Position numbers and translations under genes: made by a program. Below, in pieces: positions 7,945 through 15,257 of a stretch of 15,488 nucleotides of DNA. The notes below the pieces were generated by a model that was not told the origin of the DNA, ran no database searches, and worked only from the letters and a program-made list of their open reading frames with translations. The stretch comes from JBBRLA01 sp038231615 (GTDB lineage Bacteria > Myxococcota_A > Polyangia > Palsa-1104 > JAEUJZ01). Each line of letters begins with the position of its first letter. The stretch's first letter is position 1. The stretch covers positions 1-15,488 of the forward strand of contig JBBRLA010000127.1 in the NCBI GenBank assembly GCA_038231615.1. The letters are read 5' to 3'.

Positions 7945-8697
7945 ATGCGCAAATATGCAGTACTGATGTTTCCGGTGATGTTCCCCGTCCTGGCCCTCCT
8001 GCAAAGCTGCGGCCCGACGCCCGACGTCGCCGCCGTCCCGCTTTCGGTGACCAACCCCGCCGCCGAGCTGGTCACCAGCCCACCCCAGCTGTACTACGGC
8101 AACCTGTGCCCGGGCGACTCCATTGTCCGCCCAGCAATCGTCGAGAACATCGGCAAGGACGACATGGCCGTCACCCGCGTCTCCGTATCCGGCGCAGGGT
8201 ACTCCCTGGTCAGCAAGCCGGCCCTCCCCGCGATCCTCAAGCCCGGCCAAAAGCTCAAGCTCTCCGTGCGGTTCCAGCCCGGCAGCGTCAGACTGTCGGC
8301 CTACACCGGTGCCCTGTCCATCGAGACCACCGATCCCAACAACCAGGGCCCCACCATCCCCCTTTCCGGACTGGAGCTGCCCGCAAACCTCCAGGTCTCC
8401 CCCAGGCAGCTCGACTTCGGCTCGGTCGCCACCTTCGACAGCCAGACCCTTACCCTTTCCCTGCGCAACAACGGCGCCTGCCCCGCGCAGGTAGCCGGCG
8501 CCACGTTCCGCGGCGCCCAGCGCGACCTCTTCTCCACCGGCGACCTTCCGGGCGACACCCTCCAGCCGGGCGATGAATTCAACCTCGACGTCATCCTCAA
8601 CTGCGATCGTTCCAGCCCGCTAGATGACTCGCTCCGCTTCCTCGCCCCCGATGGCCGCTCTCTCGGAAACACCCTGCTCAGCGGCGAGTGCCTCTAG
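7945..8697 (+). CDS. ASH/Ig-fold lipoprotein 1 (two choice-of-anchor-type modules)
   Basis: This 250-aa exported lipoprotein starts at ATG 7945 behind AAGGAG (7 nt spacing). The frame is open upstream to 7834, but no signal peptide would result. MRKYAVLMFPVMFPVLALLQSC is a classical signal with the lipid-accepting Cys22 in LQSC. The mature part holds two beta-sandwich modules of the ASPM-SPD2-Hydin type. Module 1 is about 45-143, with YYGNLCPG and the LKPGQKLKLSVRFQP strand pair. Module 2 is about 148-250, with SPRQLDFGSV and LQPGDEFNLDVIL. Four cysteines follow the lipid Cys: 55, 179, 220 and 249, shared with the next gene. These modules usually mediate protein-protein contact in envelope proteins; no enzyme motif is visible. 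The partner and exact role are unknown. Confidence 0.85.
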   Translation: MRKYAVLMFPVMFPVLALLQSCGPTPDVAAVPLSVTNPAAELVTSPPQLYYGNLCPGDSIVRPAIVENIGKDDMAVTRVSVSGAGYSLVSKPALPAILKPGQKLKLSVRFQPGSVRLSAYTGALSIETTDPNNQGPTIPLSGLELPANLQVSPRQLDFGSVATFDSQTLTLSLRNNGACPAQVAGATFRGAQRDLFSTGDLPGDTLQPGDEFNLDVILNCDRSSPLDDSLRFLAPDGRSLGNTLLSGECL

Positions 8698-8844
8698 GGG
8701 TTTATTCGCCCCCAGCAAAGAATAATTTGCGTGCCATGGTATATGGATATGGTGCTCCGTCCCTCCCGCACGCCCCCGGCCAGATGGTTGGTCCGCAGGC
8801 GTTTGCCTCCTGACATCGCGGGGCGGAGAACAAGGAGTTTTGCC

Positions 8845-9684
8845 ATGAGCAGCATCAGTACCAAGGCCCCTCCTGGGGTCCTCTTCATGGGCCTGGCCCT
8901 TCTTCTCGGGGGCTGCGGCACCAGCGAGACCTCCGCCGACTCCGCGATCGGCAGCCAGACCGACCCGGTGAAGATCATCATCAACTTCCCACCCCCCAAG
9001 AAAGGCGGCGGCGGCGGCGGCGGCCAGAGCGCCGGGGCGATCATCACCTCCGCACAGAAGGTCCTCTTCTTCGGCGAGAACTGCGCCGGGGGGGTCAACA
9101 AGCAGACCCTCTCGCTGCAGAACACCGGCACCGTGAACCTGAAGATCCGCGAACTGTCCCTGTCGAACGACACCTTCGCGTTGGATGCCCCCCCCACCCT
9201 GCCGGCCACCATCAAGCCCGGCGATACCCTGGACCTCTCGGTCCGCTTCACCGCCCCGGACACCGTGGATCAGGCGGCGGCGCTCGAGGGCACCCTGACC
9301 GTGTCCAGCAACGCCGGCAACCAGAAGACGCTGAACGTGCCCCTGCGGGGGATCGTCTCGCCGGAGACGCTGACCCTCTCGCGGCGGCAGCTCGACTTCG
9401 GCGAGCAGCTGGTCGGCAATGCCGCCAGCCACCACCTGATCCTGCGCAACGTCGGCGCGTGCAGCACCACGGTCTCCGGCTTCGACGCCAGGGGCAATCA
9501 GGCCTCGGGGGTCGCCGTCACCGGGCTGCCCACCGCGCCGCTTCTGCCGGGCCACAGCCGCACGGTGAACGTCACCCTGCTGTGCCAGAATGACGGGGAC
9601 GTGAACGTCAACCTCAGCTTTCTGGGGACAGCCGGGCGTTCGCTGACGACGGCGAACTTGATCGGCCTCTGCTTCTCGCCCTAA
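8845..9684 (+). CDS. ASH/Ig-fold lipoprotein 2, tandem paralogue of the preceding gene
   Basis: This 279-aa lipoprotein starts at ATG 8845 behind the same CAAGGAGT and 7-nt spacing as its neighbour; upstream in-frame sequence to 8731 is not protein-like. The signal ends in LALLLGGC with lipid Cys24. A linker follows, with seven glycines encoded by (GGC)7 at 9004-9024, unique to this copy. Two ASH-type modules follow. Module 1 is about 70-170, with LFFGENCAGG and IKPGDTLDLSVRFTA. Module 2 is about 175-279, with SRRQLDFGEQ and NVTLLC. Cysteines 80, 206, 247 and 276 align one for one with those of lipoprotein 1, so the two arose by duplication and may contain matching disulfides. The TAA stop (9682-9684) is the first triplet of the downstream repeat element. 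The 147-bp gap between the two genes shows only a weak promoter-like TTGCGT at 8727 and no clear terminator. Confidence 0.85.
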   Translation: MSSISTKAPPGVLFMGLALLLGGCGTSETSADSAIGSQTDPVKIIINFPPPKKGGGGGGGQSAGAIITSAQKVLFFGENCAGGVNKQTLSLQNTGTVNLKIRELSLSNDTFALDAPPTLPATIKPGDTLDLSVRFTAPDTVDQAAALEGTLTVSSNAGNQKTLNVPLRGIVSPETLTLSRRQLDFGEQLVGNAASHHLILRNVGACSTTVSGFDARGNQASGVAVTGLPTAPLLPGHSRTVNVTLLCQNDGDVNVNLSFLGTAGRSLTTANLIGLCFSP

Positions 9685-9762
9685 CAGAAGCACCTGGCCG
9701 GGCAGCTTTGGGCGTACGTCTCTCCCGCCGCTTCGCATTCGCGAAGCGGCGGGAGGTGCTTC
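9682..9762 (+). repeat. structured intergenic repeat, copy A (head plus 15-bp perfect hairpin)
   Basis: The head (9682-9726) matches the reverse complement of 15414-15459 at 41 of 46 aligned columns (four substitutions, one gap). It begins TAACAGAAGCACCTGG. It runs into a perfect 15-bp stem with a 4-nt ATTC loop (9722-9736 paired with 9741-9755); the tip CGCATTCGCG (9734-9743) recurs at 15361-15370. The short terminal inverted motif GAAGCACC (9687-9694) / GGTGCTTC (9755-9762) closes the unit. It starts on the stop codon of lipoprotein 2 and could serve as its transcript end, but there is no T-tract. It fits a REP/MITE-like dispersed element. Confidence 0.8.
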
Positions 9763-9808
9763 GCGCTTCGCGAGCAATCACCGCGGCGCTTCGCGCTTCG
9801 CGAGCAAT
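9758..9808 (+). repeat. tandem 21-bp repeats with 30-bp period (tail of copy A)
   Basis: Positions 9758-9778 and 9788-9808 are identical: GCTTCGCGCTTCGCGAGC followed by AAT. Each unit can fold into a bulged hairpin (GCT plus CGCG pairing with CGCGAGC). In the first copy, GGTG (9755-9758) and CACC (9779-9782) flank it, giving an alternative outer stem. A related pair lies next to copy B at 15190-15247. They sit 43 bp before sucA, so they may overlap its promoter region. Confidence 0.8.
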
Positions 9809-9850
9809 TGTGGAAGCTCGCCTGCGCTGCGGTTATCCTTTATCGATTCC

Positions 9851-12694
9851 ATGACCATGAATGATGAAAAGGACCTGGATCTGCTTTCGGCCCTCGGCTC
9901 AAACCTCGGGCTGCTGGACGAGGTGTACGGGCGCTACCAGGCCGATCCGGCCTCGGTGGACCCGAGCTGGCGGGCGCTCTTTGCGGGCACCCCCATCGCC
10001 GCCGCCCCGCCGCCGGGCCCGCTGGCGGTCGCGCCGCTGCCGTCGGGGGACACGGCCCTGGAGTACCGGGTACAGGCCCTGGTTCACGCCTACCGGGTGC
10101 GCGGCCACCTGGAGGCGGACCTGGACCCGCTGCACCTTCAGCCCCGCGTCCCCCACCCAGACCTGGATCCCGGTTCCTATGGTCTGACTCCATCGCACAT
10201 GAACCAGCCGGTGCCGCATGTGGGGATGTTCGGCATCGCCCCGCAACAGCCGGCGCCGCTTTCGCAGATCCTGTCCCGCCTGCGCACCATCTACTCCGAC
10301 AAGATCGGGGTGGAATTCATGCACATCTCGGATCCGATCAAGCGCAACTGGATCGCCGAACGGATGGAGACGGCGGTGAACCTGTTCAGCGGCGATCGCG
10401 AGGCGCAACTCCACATCTACGAAAAGCTGGTGGCCTCCGAGGTGCTGGAGCGCTTCATCCACACCAAGTACGTGGGCACCAAGCGGTTCTCCCTGGAGGG
10501 CGGCGAGAGCCTGATCCCGCTTCTGAACGTGACGCTGGAGCAGGCTGGGCGCTTCCAGATCGACGAGGTGGTGCTGGGCATGACCCACCGAGGCCGGTTG
10601 AACGTGCTGACCAACCTGATCGGCAAGAGCCCGAGCCTGATCTTCGCCGAGTTCGAGGACATCGACCCGGAAAGCGTGCTGGGCGGTGGGGACGTCAAGT
10701 ACCACATGGGCTACTCCAGCGACCACCTGACGCGGGCGGGGGACAAGATCCACCTGTCGCTGGCCTTCAACCCGAGCCATCTGGAGGCAGTTGATCCGGT
10801 GGTGGTGGGGCGGGTGCGGGCCAAGCAGCGGCGCCGGCGGGATGTCGGCCACGAGCACGTACTGGGGGTGCTGATCCACGGGGACGCGGCCTTCGCCGGG
10901 CAGGGGCTGGTGGCTGAGACGCTGAACCTGTCGAACCTGCACGGCTACCGGACGGGCGGCACGCTGCACATCATCGTCAACAACCAGATCGGCTTCACCA
11001 CCAGCCCGTCGGCGTCGCGGTCGACGCCCTACTGCACCGACGTGGCCAAGATGATCGAGGTGCCGATCTTCCACGTCAACGGCGAAGCGCCCGAGGCGGT
11101 GGCCCACGTGGTGCAACTGGCGATGGAATACCGCCAGCACTTCAAGTGTGACGTGGTCATCGACATGTTCTGTTTCCGCCGCTACGGCCACAACGAGGGC
11201 GACGAGCCGAACTTCACGCAGCCGCTGCTGTATCAGGAGATTGGACGCCACCCCTCGGTGCGGGAGAGCTATGGCAAAAGCCTGATCGAGCGCGGGGTGA
11301 TCTCGCAGAAGGAGGCGGAGGCCGTCATCAGCAGGCGGCAGGAGATGCTGGAACGGGAACTCCTTCAGGCCCGAAAACAGGTGGAGCGCCCCAAGGTCCA
11401 GGCGATGAAGGGCTACTGGAGCAGCTACCAGGGCGGGCTGGAGCGGGACGTACCGGAGGTGGAAACGGCGGTGCCCAGAGAGCGCCTGTTGCGCTTCGCC
11501 GAGCGCCTGACCGCTGTGCCACGAGGGTTCACGCCGCACCCGAAGATCCTGCGGCTCCTGCAGCAGCGGGCGGCGATGGGCCGGGGCGAGGCGCCGATCG
11601 ACTGGGGCATGGGCGAGGCGCTGGCGTTCGCCTCGGTGCTTCATGACGGAACGCTGGTGCGCTGCACCGGGCAGGACACGCGCCGGGGCACCTTCAGCCA
11701 TCGCCACGCGGTGATCGTCGACATCCAGACCGGCGACGAGCATGTCCCGCTGCGCCACCTGCGGGACGACGGCCAGCAGGGCGAGTTCGTCACCTACGAC
11801 AGCATGCTCTCGGAGGCGGCATGCCTGGGCTTCGAGTACGGCTACAGCCTGGACTACCCCGATGGGTTGATCATCTGGGAGGCGCAGTTTGGCGACTTCG
11901 TGAACGGCGCACAGGTGATTTTGGACCAGTTCGTCAGCTCGGCGGAGGACAAGTGGGCACGGCTTTCAGGGCTGACGCTGCTTCTGCCCCATGGGTATGA
12001 GGGGCAGGGCCCGGAGCATTCGAGCGCCCGGTTCGAGCGGTTCCTGCAACTGTGCGCGGAAGACAATATGCAGGTGGTCTACCCGAGCACGCCGGCGCAG
12101 TACTTTCACGTGCTGCGGCGGCAGGCGCTGCGCCCCTGGCGCAAGCCGCTGGTGATCCTGTCGCCCAAGAGCCTGCTGCGGCACCCGGCGGCGGGATCGT
12201 CGCTGGCGGACCTGGACAGCGGGCGCTTCGGGGCGGTGCTGCCGGACGTGTCGGTGCCCCGAGAGGGGGTGCAGCGGATCTTCCTGTGCACCGGCAAGGT
12301 CTATTACGACCTGCTGGAGGAGCGGCAGCGGCGGGGAGACCCGGGGGTGGCGCTGGTGCGGCTGGAGCAACTGTATCCGTTCCGGGAGCAGGAGGTGGAG
12401 GCGACGCTGCGGCTGTATGGGCAGGCGCAGGAACTGTGCTGGGTGCAAGAGGAGCCGGCCAACATGGGGGCCCTTTCGTTCGTGGCGCCGCGCCTGCGGG
12501 GGATTCTGGGCAGGCTGCGCCTGCGCACCGTCAGCAGGATCGAGAGCGCCAGCCCGGCGACGGGCTCGCACAAGGCCCACCTCATCGAACAGCGGGCCTT
12601 GCTGGAGGAGGCGTTCTCCGGGTCGCTGGCGCAGGAGGGTCCGCGGTCGCGGCTGGATGGCAACGGGTCACGGCAGGAGACCGGGCCCGCTTGA
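9851..12694 (+). CDS. sucA: 2-oxoglutarate dehydrogenase E1 component (thiamine diphosphate-dependent)
   Basis: This 947-aa enzyme decarboxylates 2-oxoglutarate and transfers the succinyl group to the lipoyl arm of E2 in the TCA cycle. The N-terminus has the E1o tail LGLLDEVYGRYQADPASVDPSW (19-40), thought to bind E2, then a Pro/Ala linker. Hallmarks are VLGMTHRGRLNVL (241-253), HLSLAFNPSHLEAVDPVV (301-318), the ThDP/Mg motif GDAAFAG (344-350) closing with NNQIGF (377-382), and RRYGHNEGDEPNFTQP (443-458). The pyrimidine-binding domain (about 580-780) includes IDWGMGEALAFA and HGYEGQGPEHSSARFERFLQ. Length is near the family norm (E. coli 933). The start ATG at 9851 or 9857 gives nearly the same protein; neither has a good Shine-Dalgarno. 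The last ~20 residues are unconserved. sucB follows after 77 bp; the repeat element lies directly upstream. Confidence 0.97.
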   Translation: MTMNDEKDLDLLSALGSNLGLLDEVYGRYQADPASVDPSWRALFAGTPIAAAPPPGPLAVAPLPSGDTALEYRVQALVHAYRVRGHLEADLDPLHLQPRVPHPDLDPGSYGLTPSHMNQPVPHVGMFGIAPQQPAPLSQILSRLRTIYSDKIGVEFMHISDPIKRNWIAERMETAVNLFSGDREAQLHIYEKLVASEVLERFIHTKYVGTKRFSLEGGESLIPLLNVTLEQAGRFQIDEVVLGMTHRGRLNVLTNLIGKSPSLIFAEFEDIDPESVLGGGDVKYHMGYSSDHLTRAGDKIHLSLAFNPSHLEAVDPVVVGRVRAKQRRRRDVGHEHVLGVLIHGDAAFAGQGLVAETLNLSNLHGYRTGGTLHIIVNNQIGFTTSPSASRSTPYCTDVAKMIEVPIFHVNGEAPEAVAHVVQLAMEYRQHFKCDVVIDMFCFRRYGHNEGDEPNFTQPLLYQEIGRHPSVRESYGKSLIERGVISQKEAEAVISRRQEMLERELLQARKQVERPKVQAMKGYWSSYQGGLERDVPEVETAVPRERLLRFAERLTAVPRGFTPHPKILRLLQQRAAMGRGEAPIDWGMGEALAFASVLHDGTLVRCTGQDTRRGTFSHRHAVIVDIQTGDEHVPLRHLRDDGQQGEFVTYDSMLSEAACLGFEYGYSLDYPDGLIIWEAQFGDFVNGAQVILDQFVSSAEDKWARLSGLTLLLPHGYEGQGPEHSSARFERFLQLCAEDNMQVVYPSTPAQYFHVLRRQALRPWRKPLVILSPKSLLRHPAAGSSLADLDSGRFGAVLPDVSVPREGVQRIFLCTGKVYYDLLEERQRRGDPGVALVRLEQLYPFREQEVEATLRLYGQAQELCWVQEEPANMGALSFVAPRLRGILGRLRLRTVSRIESASPATGSHKAHLIEQRALLEEAFSGSLAQEGPRSRLDGNGSRQETGPA

Positions 12695-12735
12695 TGGAAG
12701 CACTGTCAGGGCGATCGGGGCGGACGGCCTGCCGG

Positions 12736-12763
12736 TTGACATGACGAAGCGGGACCCTAGGAT
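12736..12763 (+). promoter_or_regulatory. sigma-70-like promoter candidate in the sucA-sucB gap
   Basis: A perfect TTGACA (12736-12741) is followed 16 bp later by TAGGAT (12758-12763; 4 of 6). It lies in the 77-bp gap between sucA and sucB. The expected start, near 12770, would leave almost no leader before ATG 12772. It may allow E2 to be made independently of E1. AGGA at 12759-12762 overlaps the -10 box and would serve as ribosome site on the read-through transcript. Confidence 0.4.
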
Positions 12764-12771
12764 ACCTGATC

Positions 12772-14025
12772 ATGGCTGTCGAACTGAATGTCCCGACCCT
12801 GGGTGAATCGATCTCCGAGGCGACCATCGCCAAGTGGCTGAAGCGCGTCGGCGAAGCGGTGGCCGCCGACGAGGCGATCGCCGAGCTGGAGACGGACAAA
12901 GTCACGGTGACGCTGCCGGCGCCCCAGGCGGGGGTGCTGACGGCCCAGCATCACCCGGTCGGGTCCACGGTGCGGGTCGGCGACTCGATCGGTACGCTGG
13001 ATACTGATCAGCATGCGGCGGCGAAGGAGGGAGCGGGAGCGGTTTCACCGGCGACGGCGGCTTCAGTGGAGACGGGGGTCGCTCCTGTGGTTCCAGCGGC
13101 GGCTTCACCAGCGACGGCTGTCACCGCGCCGGTTGCACCCTCGCCTGCTGCCAGCGCTTCGGCGCCCCACGGGGCACCGCTCTCGCCCACCACCAGGCGA
13201 CATCTGAGGGAGCAGGGGATCGACCCGGCCACGGTGGCACACGACCCGCCTACTCTTGCCCCAGTCGCGGCGGCGGGCAGCCCCGCCGCAGCACCACCCA
13301 CGCCCGCCTCCTCTGCGTCTCCAGCGGGCCCCGAAGAGGTGGTGCCGATGTCGCCCCTGCGCAAGCGGATAGCGGAGCGGCTGGTGCAGGCCCAGCACAC
13401 CGCCGCCATCCTCACCACCTTCAACGAAGTCGACCTGACCCACGTGACGGCGCTGCGGGCCCGCTATCAGGATGAATTCGTCAAGAAGCACGGCATCAAG
13501 CTCGGCTTCATGTCGTTCTTCGTCAGGGCTTCCGTCGACGCCCTGCGGGCCTTCCCCGGCCTGAACGCCGAGCTCCGCGGCGAGAATATCGTCTACAAGA
13601 AATTTTACGACATCGGCATCGCCGTGGGATCCGGCAAGGGGCTGGTGGTCCCGGTGCTACGAGGGGCGGATCGCCTGGGTTTTGCCGAGATCGAGAAAGC
13701 GATCGCGGCGCTGGCCCAGAAGGCGAAAGACAACAAGCTGACCCTTCTGGATCTGGCCGGTGGCACCTTCAGCATCACCAATGGCGGGATCTACGGGTCG
13801 ATGATGTCGACGCCGCTTTTGAATATGCCGCAAACCGGGATTCTCGGGATGCACAACATCCTCCGTCGCCCGGTGGCTGTCGGCGAGCAGATCGAGATCC
13901 GGCCGATGATGTACCTCGCCCTCTCGTACGATCACCGGGTCGCGGACGGCCGCGAGGCAGTGCAGTTCCTGGTCCACATCAAGGACCGCCTGGAGCAACC
14001 CGACCGCCTGCTCTTGAACTTGTAA
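12772..14025 (+). CDS. sucB: dihydrolipoyl succinyltransferase, E2 of the 2-oxoglutarate dehydrogenase complex
   Basis: This 417-aa core enzyme transfers the succinyl group from its lipoyl arm to CoA. The lipoyl domain (1-77) has VPTLGESISEATI and the lipoylated Lys43 in ETDKVTVT. A long Ala/Pro/Ser/Thr-rich linker contains the start of a peripheral-subunit-binding domain, LSPTTRRHLREQGIDPATV (137-155). The usual second half of that domain (GTGxxGRxxxxDV) is absent. The catalytic domain (about 187-417) has VPMSPLRKRIAERL, TTFNEVDLT (215-223), HGIKLGFMSFFVRASVDALR, GTFSITNGGIYGS and the active site SYDHRVADGREAVQFL (385-400) with His388 and Asp392. ATG at 12772 gives the canonical N-terminus. 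The residues TTFNEVD point to succinyl rather than acetyl specificity. It lies 77 bp after sucA; no E3 gene follows. Confidence 0.96.
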   Translation: MAVELNVPTLGESISEATIAKWLKRVGEAVAADEAIAELETDKVTVTLPAPQAGVLTAQHHPVGSTVRVGDSIGTLDTDQHAAAKEGAGAVSPATAASVETGVAPVVPAAASPATAVTAPVAPSPAASASAPHGAPLSPTTRRHLREQGIDPATVAHDPPTLAPVAAAGSPAAAPPTPASSASPAGPEEVVPMSPLRKRIAERLVQAQHTAAILTTFNEVDLTHVTALRARYQDEFVKKHGIKLGFMSFFVRASVDALRAFPGLNAELRGENIVYKKFYDIGIAVGSGKGLVVPVLRGADRLGFAEIEKAIAALAQKAKDNKLTLLDLAGGTFSITNGGIYGSMMSTPLLNMPQTGILGMHNILRRPVAVGEQIEIRPMMYLALSYDHRVADGREAVQFLVHIKDRLEQPDRLLLNL

Positions 14026-14028
14026 GCA

Positions 14029-15105
14029 TCACAGAAGCGGCTTGGCCTTTAGCTTGGCGTCGAGGTAGTAGTTGCGACCGCGGACGAACTCGATGACGGT
14101 GCCGATCAGGGAGGCGAGGCATGCGGTGGCGATCAGCAGCGTCGGACCTGGGGCCGGGAGCGCAGAGGCGGGGCGTGACGAGAGGATGGCCAGCCCGAAA
14201 AGGACCGTCACCAGCCCCACCCGGATGCCCCAGGCCAGCGCCTTTGCCTCGACGTGGTGGTGGGCCAGCAGGTTATCCAGCCCGCCGACCGCCATTTCCA
14301 GGGACAGGGTGATGATCAGAAACAGCGAGGGGGGCCCAAGGAACATCTGGGAGCTGACCAGCGTCAACGGCAGGGCCACCGACCCGATGATGCGAATCCA
14401 GTCTCCCGCCGAGAGCGGACGGACCTCGAAGAGCCGACGCGATTGGGACAGGTAGACCCAGCCGCTGAGCCAGGTCACCGCCAGCGCCGAGATCATCAGC
14501 ACCTCGCTGGCCAGCTTGGGGCCTGACGAGATGTAGATGCACAGGATCGCCCCGTACCACCCCGAGAACACCAGGGCGCCGCGCCACACGTAGCGGCGCA
14601 GGGCGTAGCGGACGATCGCCAGGAAAAGAGGCAGCACCGCGCCGATGAGGAAGAGCCGGATCATGAGCGAGCGCCCGGTGATGCTCATGACGAAAATCAT
14701 GCCCACGCCGACCATCTGCACCCAGGTCTTCACCTTGGCCAGGAAGGTCGATTTCAGGGTAACCCCGCGGCTCTCGTAAAGGGACCGAAGGGCAGTGACC
14801 AGGAACTCCCGCAGGAGCAGGAGCGCCACCAGCCAGGCTTGCAGGAAACCGAGATCCAGGAAAGGCAGGAAGCTGGCGACGATGAAGACCTTGTCGGCGA
14901 TGGGGTCCATCAGGCCTCCCAACACGGTGGGCCCGTAGCGCCTGGCGAGCCAGCCATCGACGAAATCTGTACACCCGACAAGGGTCAGGAAGATGAGCGC
15001 ATAGCGCCGTCCCCAATCGCCCTGGTAAAGGAGCCAACTGCCCAGCGGTAGCAGCGCGAGGCGGGCGAAGGTGACCTGATTGGCGGTGATGAGGGGTTTG
15101 GCCAT
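14029..15105 (-). CDS. pgsA: PgsA-like CDP-alcohol phosphatidyltransferase with C-terminal membrane extension
   Basis: Probably CDP-diacylglycerol-glycerol-3-phosphate 3-phosphatidyltransferase, the first committed step of phosphatidylglycerol synthesis in the inner membrane. The N-terminus MAKPLITANQVTFARLALLP and the CDP-alcohol motif fit: Asp47, Asp50, Gly51, Ala54, Arg55, Gly63, Asp67, Asp71. Seven residues separate the AR pair from Gly63, one fewer than usual. LLREFLVTALRSLYESRG (97-114) followed by LAKVKTWVQM is characteristic of PgsA. Normal PgsA is about 180-200 aa; this one is 358 aa, with about 160 extra residues forming several more hydrophobic segments (around 203-220, 239-251, 260-272, 294-310 and 321-340). 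ATG 15105 suits the family; TTG starts at 15144 (AGGAG upstream) and 15168 are possible. It converges on sucB with a 3-bp gap. It could use another alcohol, such as inositol or serine. Confidence 0.85.
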   Translation of the reverse strand: MAKPLITANQVTFARLALLPLGSWLLYQGDWGRRYALIFLTLVGCTDFVDGWLARRYGPTVLGGLMDPIADKVFIVASFLPFLDLGFLQAWLVALLLLREFLVTALRSLYESRGVTLKSTFLAKVKTWVQMVGVGMIFVMSITGRSLMIRLFLIGAVLPLFLAIVRYALRRYVWRGALVFSGWYGAILCIYISSGPKLASEVLMISALAVTWLSGWVYLSQSRRLFEVRPLSAGDWIRIIGSVALPLTLVSSQMFLGPPSLFLIITLSLEMAVGGLDNLLAHHHVEAKALAWGIRVGLVTVLFGLAILSSRPASALPAPGPTLLIATACLASLIGTVIEFVRGRNYYLDAKLKAKPLL

Positions 15106-15131
15106 GGGCCAACTGACGATAGGCGAGACCA

Positions 15132-15155
15132 GAGGACCGGTCAACGGCCGGTCTC
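15132..15155 (-). promoter_or_regulatory. hairpin in the pgsA leader
   Basis: ACCGG (15136-15140) and CCGGT (15148-15152) pair around a 7-nt loop. GAG (15132-15134) and CTC (15153-15155) extend the stem past one bulged G. If translation starts at ATG 15105 this lies in the 5' leader and could affect expression. No riboswitch family is recognised. Confidence 0.3.
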
Positions 15156-15189
15156 TCCTACTCTTCAATATCTTGCCTCAAGGATGCAG

Positions 15190-15247
15190 TTTGCGCTTAG
15201 CAATTGATCGATACATTGCGGCGCTTTGCGCTTAGCAATTGATCGAT
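15190..15247 (+). repeat. tandem 23-bp repeats with 35-bp period (tail of copy B)
   Basis: Positions 15190-15212 and 15225-15247 are identical and begin TTTGCGCTTAGCAATTGATC. The segment GCGGCGCTTTGCGCTTAGCAATTG (split around 15219-15241) resembles GCGGCGCTTCGCGCTT...AGCAATTG in the tail of copy A, so the two tails are related. They lie just upstream of pgsA on its 5' side and adjoin the inverted-repeat element at 15258. Confidence 0.8.
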
Positions 15248-15257
15248 CGATTCAGGA

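Noticed and set aside
9758..9808. CRISPR array
   Set aside because: There are only two units, with a 9-bp spacer between them, and no cas genes. The units are part of a larger repeat element.
9899..11758. 619-codon open frame on the minus strand opposite sucA
   Set aside because: It mirrors the codon bias of sucA in a G+C-rich genome. It has no recognisable domain and is rich in His/Gln/Arg/Val in an antisense pattern, while the plus strand is unmistakably SucA.
14030..14065. Third degenerate copy of the repeat head at the 3' end of pgsA
   Set aside because: CAGAAGC...AGCTTGGCGT looks vaguely like the head, but it lies within sense-coding PgsA sequence (LDAKLKAKPLL) and the match needs several gaps.
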